From positions 124,001 to 188,000 of the forward strand of contig MU867085.1 of NCBI GenBank assembly GCA_033725935.1: DNA of 64,000 nt. Direction: 5' to 3'. The DNA is from Cladorrhinum sp. PSN259 (taxonomy: Eukaryota; Ascomycota; Sordariomycetes; Sordariales; Podosporaceae). Shown piece after piece: positions 12,929-22,705 of this stretch; position 1 is the stretch's first letter, and each line of letters starts with the position of its first letter. Position numbers and translations under genes: made by a program. The notes beneath the pieces are model-generated. The model saw only the letters and a program-made list of their open reading frames with translations. It was not told the DNA's origin and searched no databases.

Positions 12929-15255
12929 TTATTCAAGAAGTAACGAGCTCGAGCGGTTGGTGGTCGTCTTGAGGTATACGCCTTCTCTCTGTCGTGATTC
13001 CATTTGAGAATGTTGGAGATTCAACACTTGCAGGCTCTCCTCGGCACACATCTGGGTGAACTTCTCGTCACTCAGCTTTCCCTTGGCTGTATACTTGAGT
13101 TTTAGGACGTGATCAATCATGGAACGCAACCCCTCTTGCCCGTCACGAGATGCGATGTCCCACCTCTGCCCATTTCGCGCATTGTAGAGTATAACGCGCG
13201 GAAGCCCCAACAAGTAGGCATACGCACATGCCTGTATGACATGCTGGTTTGAAAGCTGTGAGACAAATTTGATCTCCCAAACAGACTCAGCGCTTCCAAC
13301 GTTGCTGTTACCGTCGGAATCGGACGAAGCCGCCACGATGTCAGCTCGACCAAGGAGTCGGCATTCCTGATCATCAATGGTCAATTTCCCCTCAACCTTA
13401 ACCTCGAACCTGGGGTTTGCGGCTATTTTGCTGAGCTCTCCCCGGAGTCGACTGCAGGCTATGGCAAGGTCGTCAGGCTCTATCCAATCGAAGTCGTGGT
13501 TTGCCATCTGGATTTTGCGCGGGACATAGCCCGAGGAGCCAGCTTCGTAGTCACAGGCCTGTCGACAGAGCCAGGAGACACCCTGCCGTGAGAAGACTTC
13601 AGTCTCGACTTTGCCGAGTCCAATCGAATGCATTGTTCCAGCAGTCTCATGCTCAAACGCTGCGTTGACGACAAGGCCATTCAAATCGCTCACGGCTTCG
13701 TGAAACTTCTTTTCTCTGTCCGAAACCACGACATTTTGGAGTTTAATGTGCTGATGCTCCGGTAGAGGCGGGAGTGCCTGGATACGGAGGTGAATATGAA
13801 TAATAGGGTCGAGTTTATCATCTTTTACGTGCCGGGCTATATCTCCGACAACGATCTTCGGTGGCAGGGTAAGACCACACTTTAAGGTTCGGCCCGGAAC
13901 AGGGGGCGGTTTGATTTTGGACGGCTTTGTTGTCATATTGACAACCGTGGCTGTTTCGTATAGAGCTTTGACTGATGCAAAAGGCATGAGCTCGTTCTTC
14001 TCGTCATGGACCAAGACAAGGTGTTCGGCGGCACGCGTCAGAGCCACAAAAACCTCGTTGGGACATCTGTCATCGGGAAGATCTTGGCCAAAATAGTCAA
14101 AATACGACGAGTCGAGGCCGAAGAGAATGACCAGATCACGCTCGCTACCTTTGAACTGGTGAATGGTAGAAACGCACAGCTTGCCTTTAATGACCCTGTC
14201 ATCTAGAGGAACCTCGTCGTTGATTGATACGGCAATAGGCACTCTGTATTGCTCTGACAAGATGTTGACCACTTTCTTCAATGGCCCGCGCTTACGCAGA
14301 GCCGGAGCTATTATGGCGGTATTCTTAGCTCCGTAGCGCTTGATCATGGTTGACAGCTGCTTTGCTATGGCACCACTTTCCCAAATGCTGCATCTCAGGA
14401 TAATAGGCTTAGGCCCGGACTTGGAGCTGGTGATGTATGATTCGCCACCGAGAAAAGTATTGTTGATGAACCGAACTGACTGGTCCGATAGTCGAAAGCT
14501 TCGATTCAACTGAGCTCTCACAAAGTGATATGGGCTGACAGGACCCAGTAACTCAGGAGCCGAAGTAAGGTAGCGGTCATCAGCACCACGGAATCCGAAA
14601 ATGGCTTGTCGCTCATCACCTAATACAACGAGACGAGCAGATTGACCCTCCGCCTTTTGATTGTTGGCGAGGATGAAGCAGTTAGTAAGCCAGAAGAGAA
14701 GTTTGGTACAATCCTGGAACTCGTCCAGTACGATAATGTCAAAGGGCTCGGAATCCCACCGAGGAAGCTCATTGCGATCAAGGACTCGTTTTTTCTGCTG
14801 CGCTAAAGTAAGGTCGTTGGGGATAGGGGTCCCAAAAAGTAAGCCGGCCATGGCGTGAAAAGTCAAGACTTTGCAGTTGGAGTAGGTGCGAAGCCGTCGA
14901 TGGGTCTCCAGCTGGAGTCTCTTTGAGTAAGTGAGCACAGCTACTCGCTTGTCTGGGTGGGCGGCCACAATAGCCTCAGCCGTGGCCGTCTTGCCGGAGC
15001 CTGGCCGAGCCGACACGACAACATTCTTGGTGCCGCAGAGTTCTGCGATATCTTGCTGCTCCTTGGACGGGGTAAATGAACCGCTCTTTTTCTGCCGTTT
15101 AAGCAAGTTGTGCGTGTTTGTAAAGAAGCGAACGGAACCACCGAAGCTGACGGCTTGAAACTAGTGTCTTATTAGTGCTGTGCATCTTTTACATGGCTCA
15201 ATTCAACACCTACCAGAGGCTTAAAATTACGTGAGGTTAGCCGTTGGCGAAGCAT
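12929..15255 (-). CDS. UvrD-type helicase fused to RecB-like nuclease domain
   Basis: Two exons on the minus strand: 15255-15214 and 15160-12929; 757 residues. The big frame has no usable ATG near its start (only TTG at 15106). An upstream 14-codon exon (ATG at 15255) joins in phase across a 53-nt intron with a CACTAAT branch point. The resulting leader (MLRQRLTSRNFKPL, then FQAVSFGGSVRFF) is Arg-rich with few acids, like a mitochondrial presequence. SF1 motifs are clear: Walker A SARPGSGKT (64-72), DEFQD (160-164), GDERQAIFGFRGAD (195-208), STIHQFKG (345-352) and VALTRAAEHLVLV (386-398). After a linker, GRADIV (about 618), WEIKF (642-646) and QACAYAYLL (657-665) follow the D...ExK...Q pattern of RecB/PD-(D/E)XK nucleases. 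It is probably a DNA-processing enzyme. Localisation and nuclease activity are inferences. Confidence 0.85.
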
Positions 15256-16014
15256 CTTTGCTTTAATTCGAAATTATGGGGGGCGAGAGGGCAACAGGAA
15301 GGGAGTCTATTCTGTGTTGTGTTGTGTGTGTTTTAAGAATAAAGGTGGTGTGGAGCTGTCTGGAAGAACATGAAGGAAGGTGGAGCTTGGGCCACCTACT
15401 GCCACAGAAATCCTGTAGATCATGACTGATCATAATAGTAGGCATAGAAATGACAGCAAGACAATCAGGTCTAGATAAACACTTTCAGGCTCGGCCGGCG
15501 TTTGTTGAGGCCCACCGCCACGTATTTCGCCGTCATGCACGTCCTTCCCAATCTGGCATAGCTCATTGTCTGTTATTTAACAAGAAAACGAAAACGGGGA
15601 TTGTCTGGGTTGCCCGCAGACTACCCGCCATGTCCTTTTCCTGCCATTAAATGAAGCAAGTATAATACCGGGCGGTTGCAGACTTGGATACCAAAGGAGG
15701 CAATGCTAGCTATGCAAGTTCCTGCTGCTGCAGAAAGCGGTTTAGACATGATGCGTATGTGAAGTTCTCTCGCCAGAAACTGAACCACAATACCCGGCCA
15801 CTCATCACAACATATTAAGATCAGTATCCTCAAATCAAAGCTCCGCCGAAATTTCTGTGATGGTGATAGAAGAAAAACTGATTCCACACAAGTTCCAAGC
15901 CCCACAAAATCAGGGAAATAAAAATTGCAACAAATTCCCCTCCAACCCTCGACCTTCACTCTTGATGCATTTTTCTTGACCCCAAAACATCATCTGATAG
16001 CCAGGTTCCAGTCA
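15256..16014. other. intergenic, no supported gene
   Basis: This runs from the helicase start to the tRNA gene. It holds the helicase promoter. A 66-codon ATG frame at 15450-15650 plus is Arg/His-rich and unrecognised; I do not call it. Confidence 0.5.
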
Positions 16015-16108
16015 GCCCGGCTAGCTCAATCGGTAGAGCGTGAGACTCTTAACAGAAGGATTCTCCCGTCCAATCTCAAGGTTGTGGGTTCGACCCCCAC
16101 GTCGGGCT
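16015..16108 (+). tRNA. tRNA-Lys(CTT) with 21-nt intron
   Basis: A complete cloverleaf can be drawn. The acceptor stem GCCCGGC pairs with GTCGGGC (one G-T wobble). The D arm is GCTC...GAGC, the anticodon stem TGAGA/TCTCA with loop CTCTTAA (anticodon CTT at 16048-16050), and the T arm GTGGG TTCGACC CCCAC. The discriminator base is T at 16108. The intron lies at 16052-16072, right after position 37, the canonical eukaryotic place. The mature tRNA is 73 nt before CCA addition. Internal A box and B box sequences are intact. It decodes AAG. Confidence 0.96.
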
Positions 16109-16135
16109 CAATTCCCGTCTTCGAACTGGCTATTA

Positions 16136-16140
16136 TTTTT
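16136..16140 (+). terminator. Pol III T-run terminator of tRNA-Lys
   Basis: A run of five T residues starts 28 nt after the tRNA 3' end. A longer T8 run follows about 10 nt later as a possible backup. Confidence 0.6.
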
Positions 16141-17507
16141 CTCTCTTTTTTTTCTCTCTGCTTTTTACATTCAAACATGAAGGTTCCACTCTGTTGTCGC
16201 TGTCAGGAATACTGATGTTGATTATGATGATAATGTTGCTTCAACCTGTTGCTAGGTACATGACACATCCATGTCCGTAGACATCATCAATATCTGTCTC
16301 TTTGATCAACGGCAGTGAACCATGATTCGCGCCGCACATCCTACCAGTCGAATCACTCGAAGTGATTCCTTTCGAGAGCGAGAATAGAATCGGAGGGACG
16401 TTTGTGGCCACGACCTACGAGAACACCCAGGTCAAAGGTGACATCTCACCCGCCTACTGGACCTGCAACGCTGACAATGGTGAATTCAGCCTCGTCAGCT
16501 AATCAGTTACTTCCTCTCAGCGAACGGCTGTCGCTCGATTATAATCTCGTTACAACCACTCTGTCAAGCCGCAGGCATACACCCCCCAATGACTTATTAG
16601 AAGCACGAAACTTGAAGGCCACGAGGATGAGTTGTCACAATCCACAGCCGTCAGATGCCGACACATCCAGGCTCTCGACCGACTCATGATGGCGGTAGGA
16701 GGCTGTGCTTGGGAAGATTTTACTCTCGAACTCCTCCTTGGTGAGGTAAATGAGGTGCAAGATGGATAGAGCATTCTTAACCTTGAAGTTTCTAGGAAGG
16801 TTGTCAGGGATGTGGTCAGCGAATCTTGACCTAGAGACTATATCAGGGTTTGGCTAGCCACACACCACAGGTTAACCGAGAGGAGGTCAGATGGAATTCG
16901 GTCTTTTTCCTTCCTCGATTGCAGGCTCTCCAAAGAAAACAAGATGATTGTTTGTTGTATAACTTAGAGCGTTATCGGGCATAACCGGAAAAAAAAAATA
17001 ACCCGAATAATTATTATACTATTATACACACTTTATGCATGGCTCGATTGATAACGCACGACTCGGTCGCAGGCGCCACGACAACGCCCACAACCAAGAT
17101 CTCGCGACACCTTCAACTGTCGCCAGAAGATGATTGTTTACCCCTTTGGTGAAATTGGGCAGCCACATGCAGTGTGACCCGACGGCCTGGGCTTGATCGC
17201 CAGTCATGATTGGCGCCCTGAACATCAACATGTTTTGCATAGCCAGAACCACGGAATATTCACAGTTAAAGTAAAGTTGCCGCTGGCGGCCTCGACGCCG
17301 GACGATGCTCAATGAAGCAAGGTCTGCCCAGTCCAGAACACGTTCTATTGGCAATAGCGCCCTGACACCCCTCAGCTAGGTGGGGCTAGACTGGTCGATT
17401 TGTAGCTGAATGTCTCAATCCAGCTGAGCAGTCCGACATGGGTTTTTTTTGGGTTTTTTTGTTTGTTTCAAGTAGAGCTTATCTAGAGAGAGAGGGAATA
17501 TGAAGAG

Positions 17508-17514
17508 TATAAAT
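17508..17514 (+). promoter_or_regulatory. TATA-like element of DUF2235 gene
   Basis: TATAAAT lies 94 nt upstream of the ATG at 17609 and directly after a GA-rich tract. Position and orientation suit a TATA box; there is no further evidence. Confidence 0.4.
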
Positions 17515-17608
17515 ATGACGAGGTGGATTCCACAATACGTCCAAAATGTATTGACTTAATCCATCTTCCGTGAACCACTTTATTCTACAAGTTGCGCCCT
17601 TTATCACG

Positions 17609-19230
17609 ATGGACACCACATCCATCGCCGAGTGCAATGTGTGCACCTCAAACAATGGCCAAGTCAACATCAAAAAGCGTCTTATCGTGTGTTGTGACGG
17701 CACTTTCAGCGGCGTCGACAAGGGAACCGAGGACTACGCCAGCAATGTCGGCCGTTTGAGTCGCGCCATCTCCCGAGTTGGCATCACCAAGACTGGCGAG
17801 AAGATCCCCCAGATTGTATACTATCAATCCGGCGTCGGTACCGGGTCCTTGACTTATGTCGACAAGCAGCGCCAAGGTGCGTTCGGCGGCAGCTTGGCGG
17901 AAAATGTGTGCGAGGCCTACAATTTCCTCGCCTCCAACTGGGGACCCGGCGACGAGATCTTCATTTTCGGCTTCTCCCGCGGCGCTTACACTGCGCGGTC
18001 TCTGGCTGGCTTTATCTGCCAGGTCGGTCTACTCACACCGGTCATGATGGATCACTTCTTCGAAATCTACGAGGCGTACAGGAACAGAGGCGACAAGCAC
18101 TTCACCGAGACAGAGTGGGCCAACAGGGTAATGGTCGCTGGCGAACTTGGCTCGGTCCCAGTCAACAACCCAAATTACAAGCCGACAAGACTTGACCATC
18201 TCCGGGAGAACACCCATCTTCATGTCACCATCAAAGTCGTGGGAGTATGGGATACCGTGGGCAGTCTCCAGGTGACGAACTGGTTCGGCCAAGCCGGCGA
18301 CGACACGACGTACCACACCACCAAGCTTAGTCCGAGTGAGTCCTGCAAATCTCAATTTCCAATCAAAAGGTCTATCCTAACTGTAATCCCGCAGAGATCG
18401 AAAATGCCTTCCACGCCCTGGCCATCGACGAGACCCGTGGCAACTTCCCACCCACCCTGTGGTACCTCGACCACAACTGCCTCAACGAAGACGGCACGCC
18501 AAAGGTGAACCTCAAGCAGGTCTGGTTCCCTGGCTACCACTCAGACGTCGGCGGGCACAGCAAGGGGTCGATCGACACCAACAGCGTCGACGAAATCACC
18601 TTTGGCTGGATGTGCGACCAGGTCCACGGAATGCTCCAGTTCAGCATCGAGGTCATGATGCGGTACATCCTCTTCCGCATCGGCGACACCGAGTGGGACG
18701 TCAAGGACAAGAAGGACATCCGCAACCTCGAGGCCAGGTGGCGCCAGATCCAGTGGAGCAACGGCACGCTCGAGGACAACAACGGCTGGCTCAACGGCTG
18801 GTGGATCCCCTCGCTCGTGTCGACGGCCAAGGCTGCGTATTACCGTGTCCCTGGTGAGACCAAGGCCTTCGACCACTGGGACGGGGCAAAGATTGCCATT
18901 GATTTCCAGCGTTTCAACGAGGAAGTCCATCCTAGTGTTTACCAGCGGGTTGTGGATACAAAGAACCAGGGCAAGAGAGCGTACACGCCGACTCCGTTCC
19001 GCAAGGGGTGGGTGTACGTGGCGCCGACCGAGACCGAGCGCGGTCATTGGAAGAAGGAGGTTAATGGGAGGGAGATCGTCTTGTACGAGTATACTATTCC
19101 CAGGCCGGAGCCTACGCCTGAGCAGCTGAATTCTGGGCTTCAGCATTGGAATTACGGCCTCGATCGGTTGATGGCGCCCCAGCAGGTTCTAGATGCACAG
19201 GCGCCTTTTGTGTCCAACTCAAGTCCATGA
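17609..19230 (+). CDS. DUF2235 alpha/beta-hydrolase-like protein
   Basis: Two exons: 17609-18335 and 18395-19230; 520 residues. The frame reaches back to a GTG at 17570; the first ATG is 17609. DUF2235 landmarks are all visible: KKRLIVCCDGTFSG near residue 22, the nucleophile elbow FGFSRGAYTARSLAG (Ser123), VVGVWDTVGS (candidate acid Asp215), IENAFHALAIDE after the splice, and WFPGYHSDVGG (candidate His291). The family is widespread in fungi and bacteria; bacterial relatives include type VI secretion phospholipase effectors. The substrate in fungi is unknown. The tail after residue 430 is charged and may mediate partner binding. There is no signal peptide, so it is probably cytosolic. Confidence 0.9.
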
Positions 19231-19420
19231 AAGGGATGGGCGGACGTGGACGAGATTTGGATTGGCACGGGAATTAAAATAGTGGTATTGCGGTTTATTT
19301 GTAGTTCACCTACGTTTACAGTGGGTTCCCTAATGGGTCAGATGCATTGTATAAACCAACTTTCAATGAGTAAAATACGGACCAAAGTACCCTCCCGTAA
19401 CTATCATTCATCTGATATTA

Positions 19421-19797
19421 GTGCCCTGGCCAGCAGGGCCTCTTTACAATAATGCCATACCTTTTTCAAAGAATCGTACATGCTACTCCATTTCCTTCCG
19501 AGAAGCTACCGTCATTGGGGTACCTGATTCTGGTGAGGAAGTTAGGGTTGAGTTTGAGTCGGATGGATTTGCGTCCAAGACGGAGATTGTTATTAGGAAG
19601 AAGGATTGTGAGAGGAGGAAACGGCTTAATGAGGAGGTACAGAGGCGTGCAAAGTTCTCCTAGGGGAAACATTTCGACCCTCCGCTTTCAGCAGAGAGTG
19701 CACAGGCTGTGGCAAGAGCATTGGGAAGGGGCTCGGATTTCTTTGTAAAACTTGCTGGGATGTGGACCTGTGTCTAGGCTGTCGTCAAACCTGGATG
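19421..19797 (+). pseudogene. relic of a Cys-rich (zinc-finger-like) gene
   Basis: Two coding-like pieces sit in different frames. The first (about 19498-19663) is charged and reads VIGVPDSGEEVRVEF ... EIVIRKKDCERRKRLNEEVQ before a stop. The second (about 19686-19797) reads CTGCGKSIGKGLGFLCKTC then WDVDLCLGCRQTWM and a stop, with three CxxC pairs like a zinc finger. I found no splice pair that joins them in phase and no clear upstream start. It may be a decayed copy or a gene with a missed exon. Confidence 0.35.
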
Positions 19798-19994
19798 TAA
19801 AGGCTGCAGAGCTTTGTATTGGATAGATACCTTACTAGTAGAGTTCCTCTGTTTTAGGGCAGCGTTACAGGTAATCGGTAGGGATTATTCTAGATAGGAG
19901 GGCAGGTGGGCTCGAATTTCTCAAAGACTCGCGCAACATCGCCAGGAATTGAACATAGCCTTCAGCATGGTACTGAACACTCTACAGGCCTTCT

Positions 19995-20062
19995 AACATT
20001 CTGTTCTCTGTTGCAAGGTGGATAATAATGTTAGTAGCCTAACATTATTACGACAGAATGTT
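19995..20062. repeat. nested perfect inverted repeat (hairpin)
   Basis: The inner arms are TAATAATGTTAG (20023-20034) and CTAACATTATTA (20039-20050) with a 4-nt loop. The outer arms are AACATTCTGT (19995-20004) and ACAGAATGTT (20053-20062). The 10-mer GCATGGTACT flanks the structure on both sides (19965-19974 and 20081-20090). It could be a small non-autonomous element remnant or a cruciform-forming site. Confidence 0.75.
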
Positions 20063-21625
20063 CCAAGTGGGCAGTTCCCGGCATGGTACTAACCGTCCGG
20101 AAATCGGGCTACACTAGCTTGCCTATCAAAACTTGGCCTTAAAAAATCGAATCAATTTTGAACACAAAAACATGATATGTGATGAATAGGATAAAATTGG
20201 TGTAACACATCAGCTTCCTTCCTCTATCGGCAATATTAGTGCCTATCTCATTTCAATATGCACGTCGTCAGATGATTTTACGTACCCGACAATCACATCT
20301 CCCTAGCTCTGCAGCTTCCCGTCTTTCCCCTCCCTCGGACCCTCCCCCGTTGTTCCCCCCCGCGATCTCTCGAGAGTTGGATAAGGTACGTACCAGGCAT
20401 GTTTGGGCGCCGAATAGCCTCTTCTTATCCCACTTAGTGTCCGATGTTGAAAAAATACAGCAGTAGGGAGAGGTAGGGAAAAAAAGAAATAGCTAATTTG
20501 CCCAGCTAATTCACACTCCTTCAGGAACGAGATCTACGACTCCCTTTCGACCTGCATCTCTGTTTGATCATGACTAAAAATTCTCAAGTAGCAGACTAGA
20601 GGAGGAGGAAGCAATTCTAAAAGTGTGATTGACGTCGACGGGAATTGGGAGGGACGGAAAGGCGGAAGGTACCGGCTTGCACCTGCCAGGTGGGAATCCT
20701 CACCTGTCAAGTCAGCCCAGGCACCAAATCAAGCAGGTTGAAATAACTCCAACTTGAACAATTCTCCACTGACAAAACTCCCAAATCACATCACACTGAA
20801 TTTGACCATGTTGTCAGCTATTCCCCCGCAAAAGTGTTCGGATTCGGATAGCGGTAGTGAGATGGATCAAGCCACTTATCGCATGCCCCCGCTACCCGCC
20901 GCTCTCCCGCGCCGTCTCCCTGACGCCATTTTGGCCATTTTGGCCAATTCGGCCGTTTCGTGATTTCTTAAACGTTTGGTATTGAAATGGTCTGATAGCA
21001 GCCAAGACAATCGACATTATCTTGACATCAGAGTCGGAAGGTGTCACAGGCTTCAAAATGTCAAGTCTCGCTCGTACTTTCCGGATTCTGCGAGCCTCCC
21101 GTCCGTTTACCGTTCCCCGGTTGCGCTGAAGGAGCGTGAGGAGCTAGCTCGGTCTGGGCCCGTGGGCGCCCGTCCCTGGTCGTCTGGGTAAGGTGGGCCA
21201 ATCAAGAAATAGGGAATCCACCGGCAGGTCCCAGCTCTGTGATCCCCCCTGCGTCGTGCTGTTGCATTGATCGTTCCCAACCACAAACTCGGCCGATCTT
21301 GGGGAATGGAGTCCCTTGCTTATTATCCCACCCCCGCGGAAGCTGCACCCCGTTTTCTTTTGTCACATTCGTTTTTATCTTGTCAGCGTCCTTTATTTTC
21401 CTGAGCTGGACGTTTGCTTCTTGATTTTTACACACATCACTGTTCACGAATCTCCAGAACCTGGAGCAAAACACCCACTCTCGCTTCGGGCAATCACTGA
21501 CAGGGGACAACCCCCCAATCAATCAAACGTGCGGGGTCGTTCAGCGATAGACCACCACACCACCATCATTAACATCTGACGACGATAGCAACAACGACGA
21601 CATCCCACATAAGCCATCGCAGACA

Positions 21626-22705
21626 ATGTCTTCACATCCGGCATTGCCACAGACCATGATGGGACCAAAGTCATTTCTTCTCTCCGCTCCAGGAGAAATC
21701 AGAAACCAAATCTACACTGAGCTCCTCGTTTCCTCCTCGCCAGTCGTCATCTCACCATCTCTAAAGTCTTCATCATCACGGACAGAAACACAGTCACTCC
21801 GATCCCGGCTATTATCTCTCTTCTTGGTCTGCAAGCAAATTCATCTCGAGGCATCCTCCCTGTTTTACTCACACAACACGTTCGTCCTCCCGACAGACTC
21901 AACCCGGCTACCGCACCAGGCGCAGATCAACTTTTTGGTTCGATGGTTTCTCGACAGAATCGGGACAAGGAACGCAGGCTTCATCAACTCGATGGGGGTG
22001 CCATTTCCATTCGAGTGTTTACCATTCAACTTGGCTGGCGGCGAAAGAGGATTACTCGACGCGGTGTGGACCAGGTGTCCGGGCTTGGAGAGAGTGGAGC
22101 TGGATCTGGGAGTCATGAACTGCGAGGCATTGGGTCTTCGAGTTTCGAGCAGTTCTGAAGTTGCAGAGGCAGAAGGAGTTAGAGTTTTTGGTGTCGTCGA
22201 TGAGAGGCTGCGAGAAACGTTCAAAGACTTGAAGGAGGTTGCGGTCTGGGTTGGGGGAAGAAAATACGTGAGCCAACAAGGAAAGCGGGCGATTGGGTGG
22301 AAAGTGGAAGAAGAGGAGGAGGAAGATCATAAAAGGAGAAGGGAGTTCAGACTGCCTGACGATTTATGGTCTCATTATCACCCTGCTTCTCCGTTGATCA
22401 GAGGTGAACTCGAGGCGGTGTTTCATTATCAGATGGCGGCAAAATTGTCCTCTGAGAATCCCGAAGCTGAAGAACAGACACGCGGGAAGAGGATCGAGTT
22501 TGCCAAGGCATTTTTAAAGTCTCCCAGAAGGGCTTTGCAGGAGAGAAGGGAGGAGAAGGAATGGATGGAGGTCAGAAGGGAGATGGCGAGAAGGTGGTGG
22601 GATCAGAGGATGTGCACCTGCTTGGAAGGTGTTGAGATCACGAGACCCGCGAGCAGCCGAAGAAAGAGGAGCCTGAGTGCCAGAATCAAGGCACTACTGC
22701 ACTAG
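21626..22705 (+). CDS. F-box/2EXR-like fungal hypothetical protein
   Basis: A single exon of 359 residues with a true ATG. The N-terminus has the pattern FLLSAPGEIRNQIYTELLV followed by SLFLVCKQIHLEASSLFYSHN and NTFVL, which matches the large fungal class that starts with a degenerate F-box-like or 2EXR motif (LPxEIRxxIY...LLxxxxQIxxEAxxxfY). The middle has a leucine-rich part (CPGLERVELDLGV). The C-terminal 120 residues are strongly charged and helical, ending in a basic tail. Function is unknown; relatives are sometimes annotated as ubiquitin-ligase adaptors without proof. The neighbourhood is gene-poor. Confidence 0.75.
   Translation: MSSHPALPQTMMGPKSFLLSAPGEIRNQIYTELLVSSSPVVISPSLKSSSSRTETQSLRSRLLSLFLVCKQIHLEASSLFYSHNTFVLPTDSTRLPHQAQINFLVRWFLDRIGTRNAGFINSMGVPFPFECLPFNLAGGERGLLDAVWTRCPGLERVELDLGVMNCEALGLRVSSSSEVAEAEGVRVFGVVDERLRETFKDLKEVAVWVGGRKYVSQQGKRAIGWKVEEEEEEDHKRRREFRLPDDLWSHYHPASPLIRGELEAVFHYQMAAKLSSENPEAEEQTRGKRIEFAKAFLKSPRRALQERREEKEWMEVRREMARRWWDQRMCTCLEGVEITRPASSRRKRSLSARIKALLH

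Larger units (their letters stand above)
16109..17608. other. intergenic with one coding-like relic segment
   Basis: No intact gene. A plus-strand frame at about 16326-16502 lacks an ATG but reads like protein (IGGTFVATTYENTQ, ISPAYWTCNADNG) and may be a relic. A minus-strand frame at 17022-17354 also starts at TTG and is unrecognised. An AT-rich stretch lies at 16985-17040. The region ends with the promoter of the DUF2235 gene. Confidence 0.45.
19231..21625. other. long intergenic region with decayed sequence
   Basis: It contains a possible gene relic (19421-19797), a nested inverted repeat (19995-20062) and the promoter of the F-box-like gene. Frames at 20239-20466 and 20754-20963 are low in coding character. 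GC-rich leader-like sequence lies at 20870-21200 and 21300-21600. Confidence 0.5.

Noticed and set aside
17022..17354. 110-codon minus-strand frame
   Set aside because: Starts at TTG; reads slightly protein-like, but there is no ATG or recognised domain.
22052..22330. minus-strand frame inside the F-box-like gene
   Set aside because: Antisense shadow of a clear sense gene.
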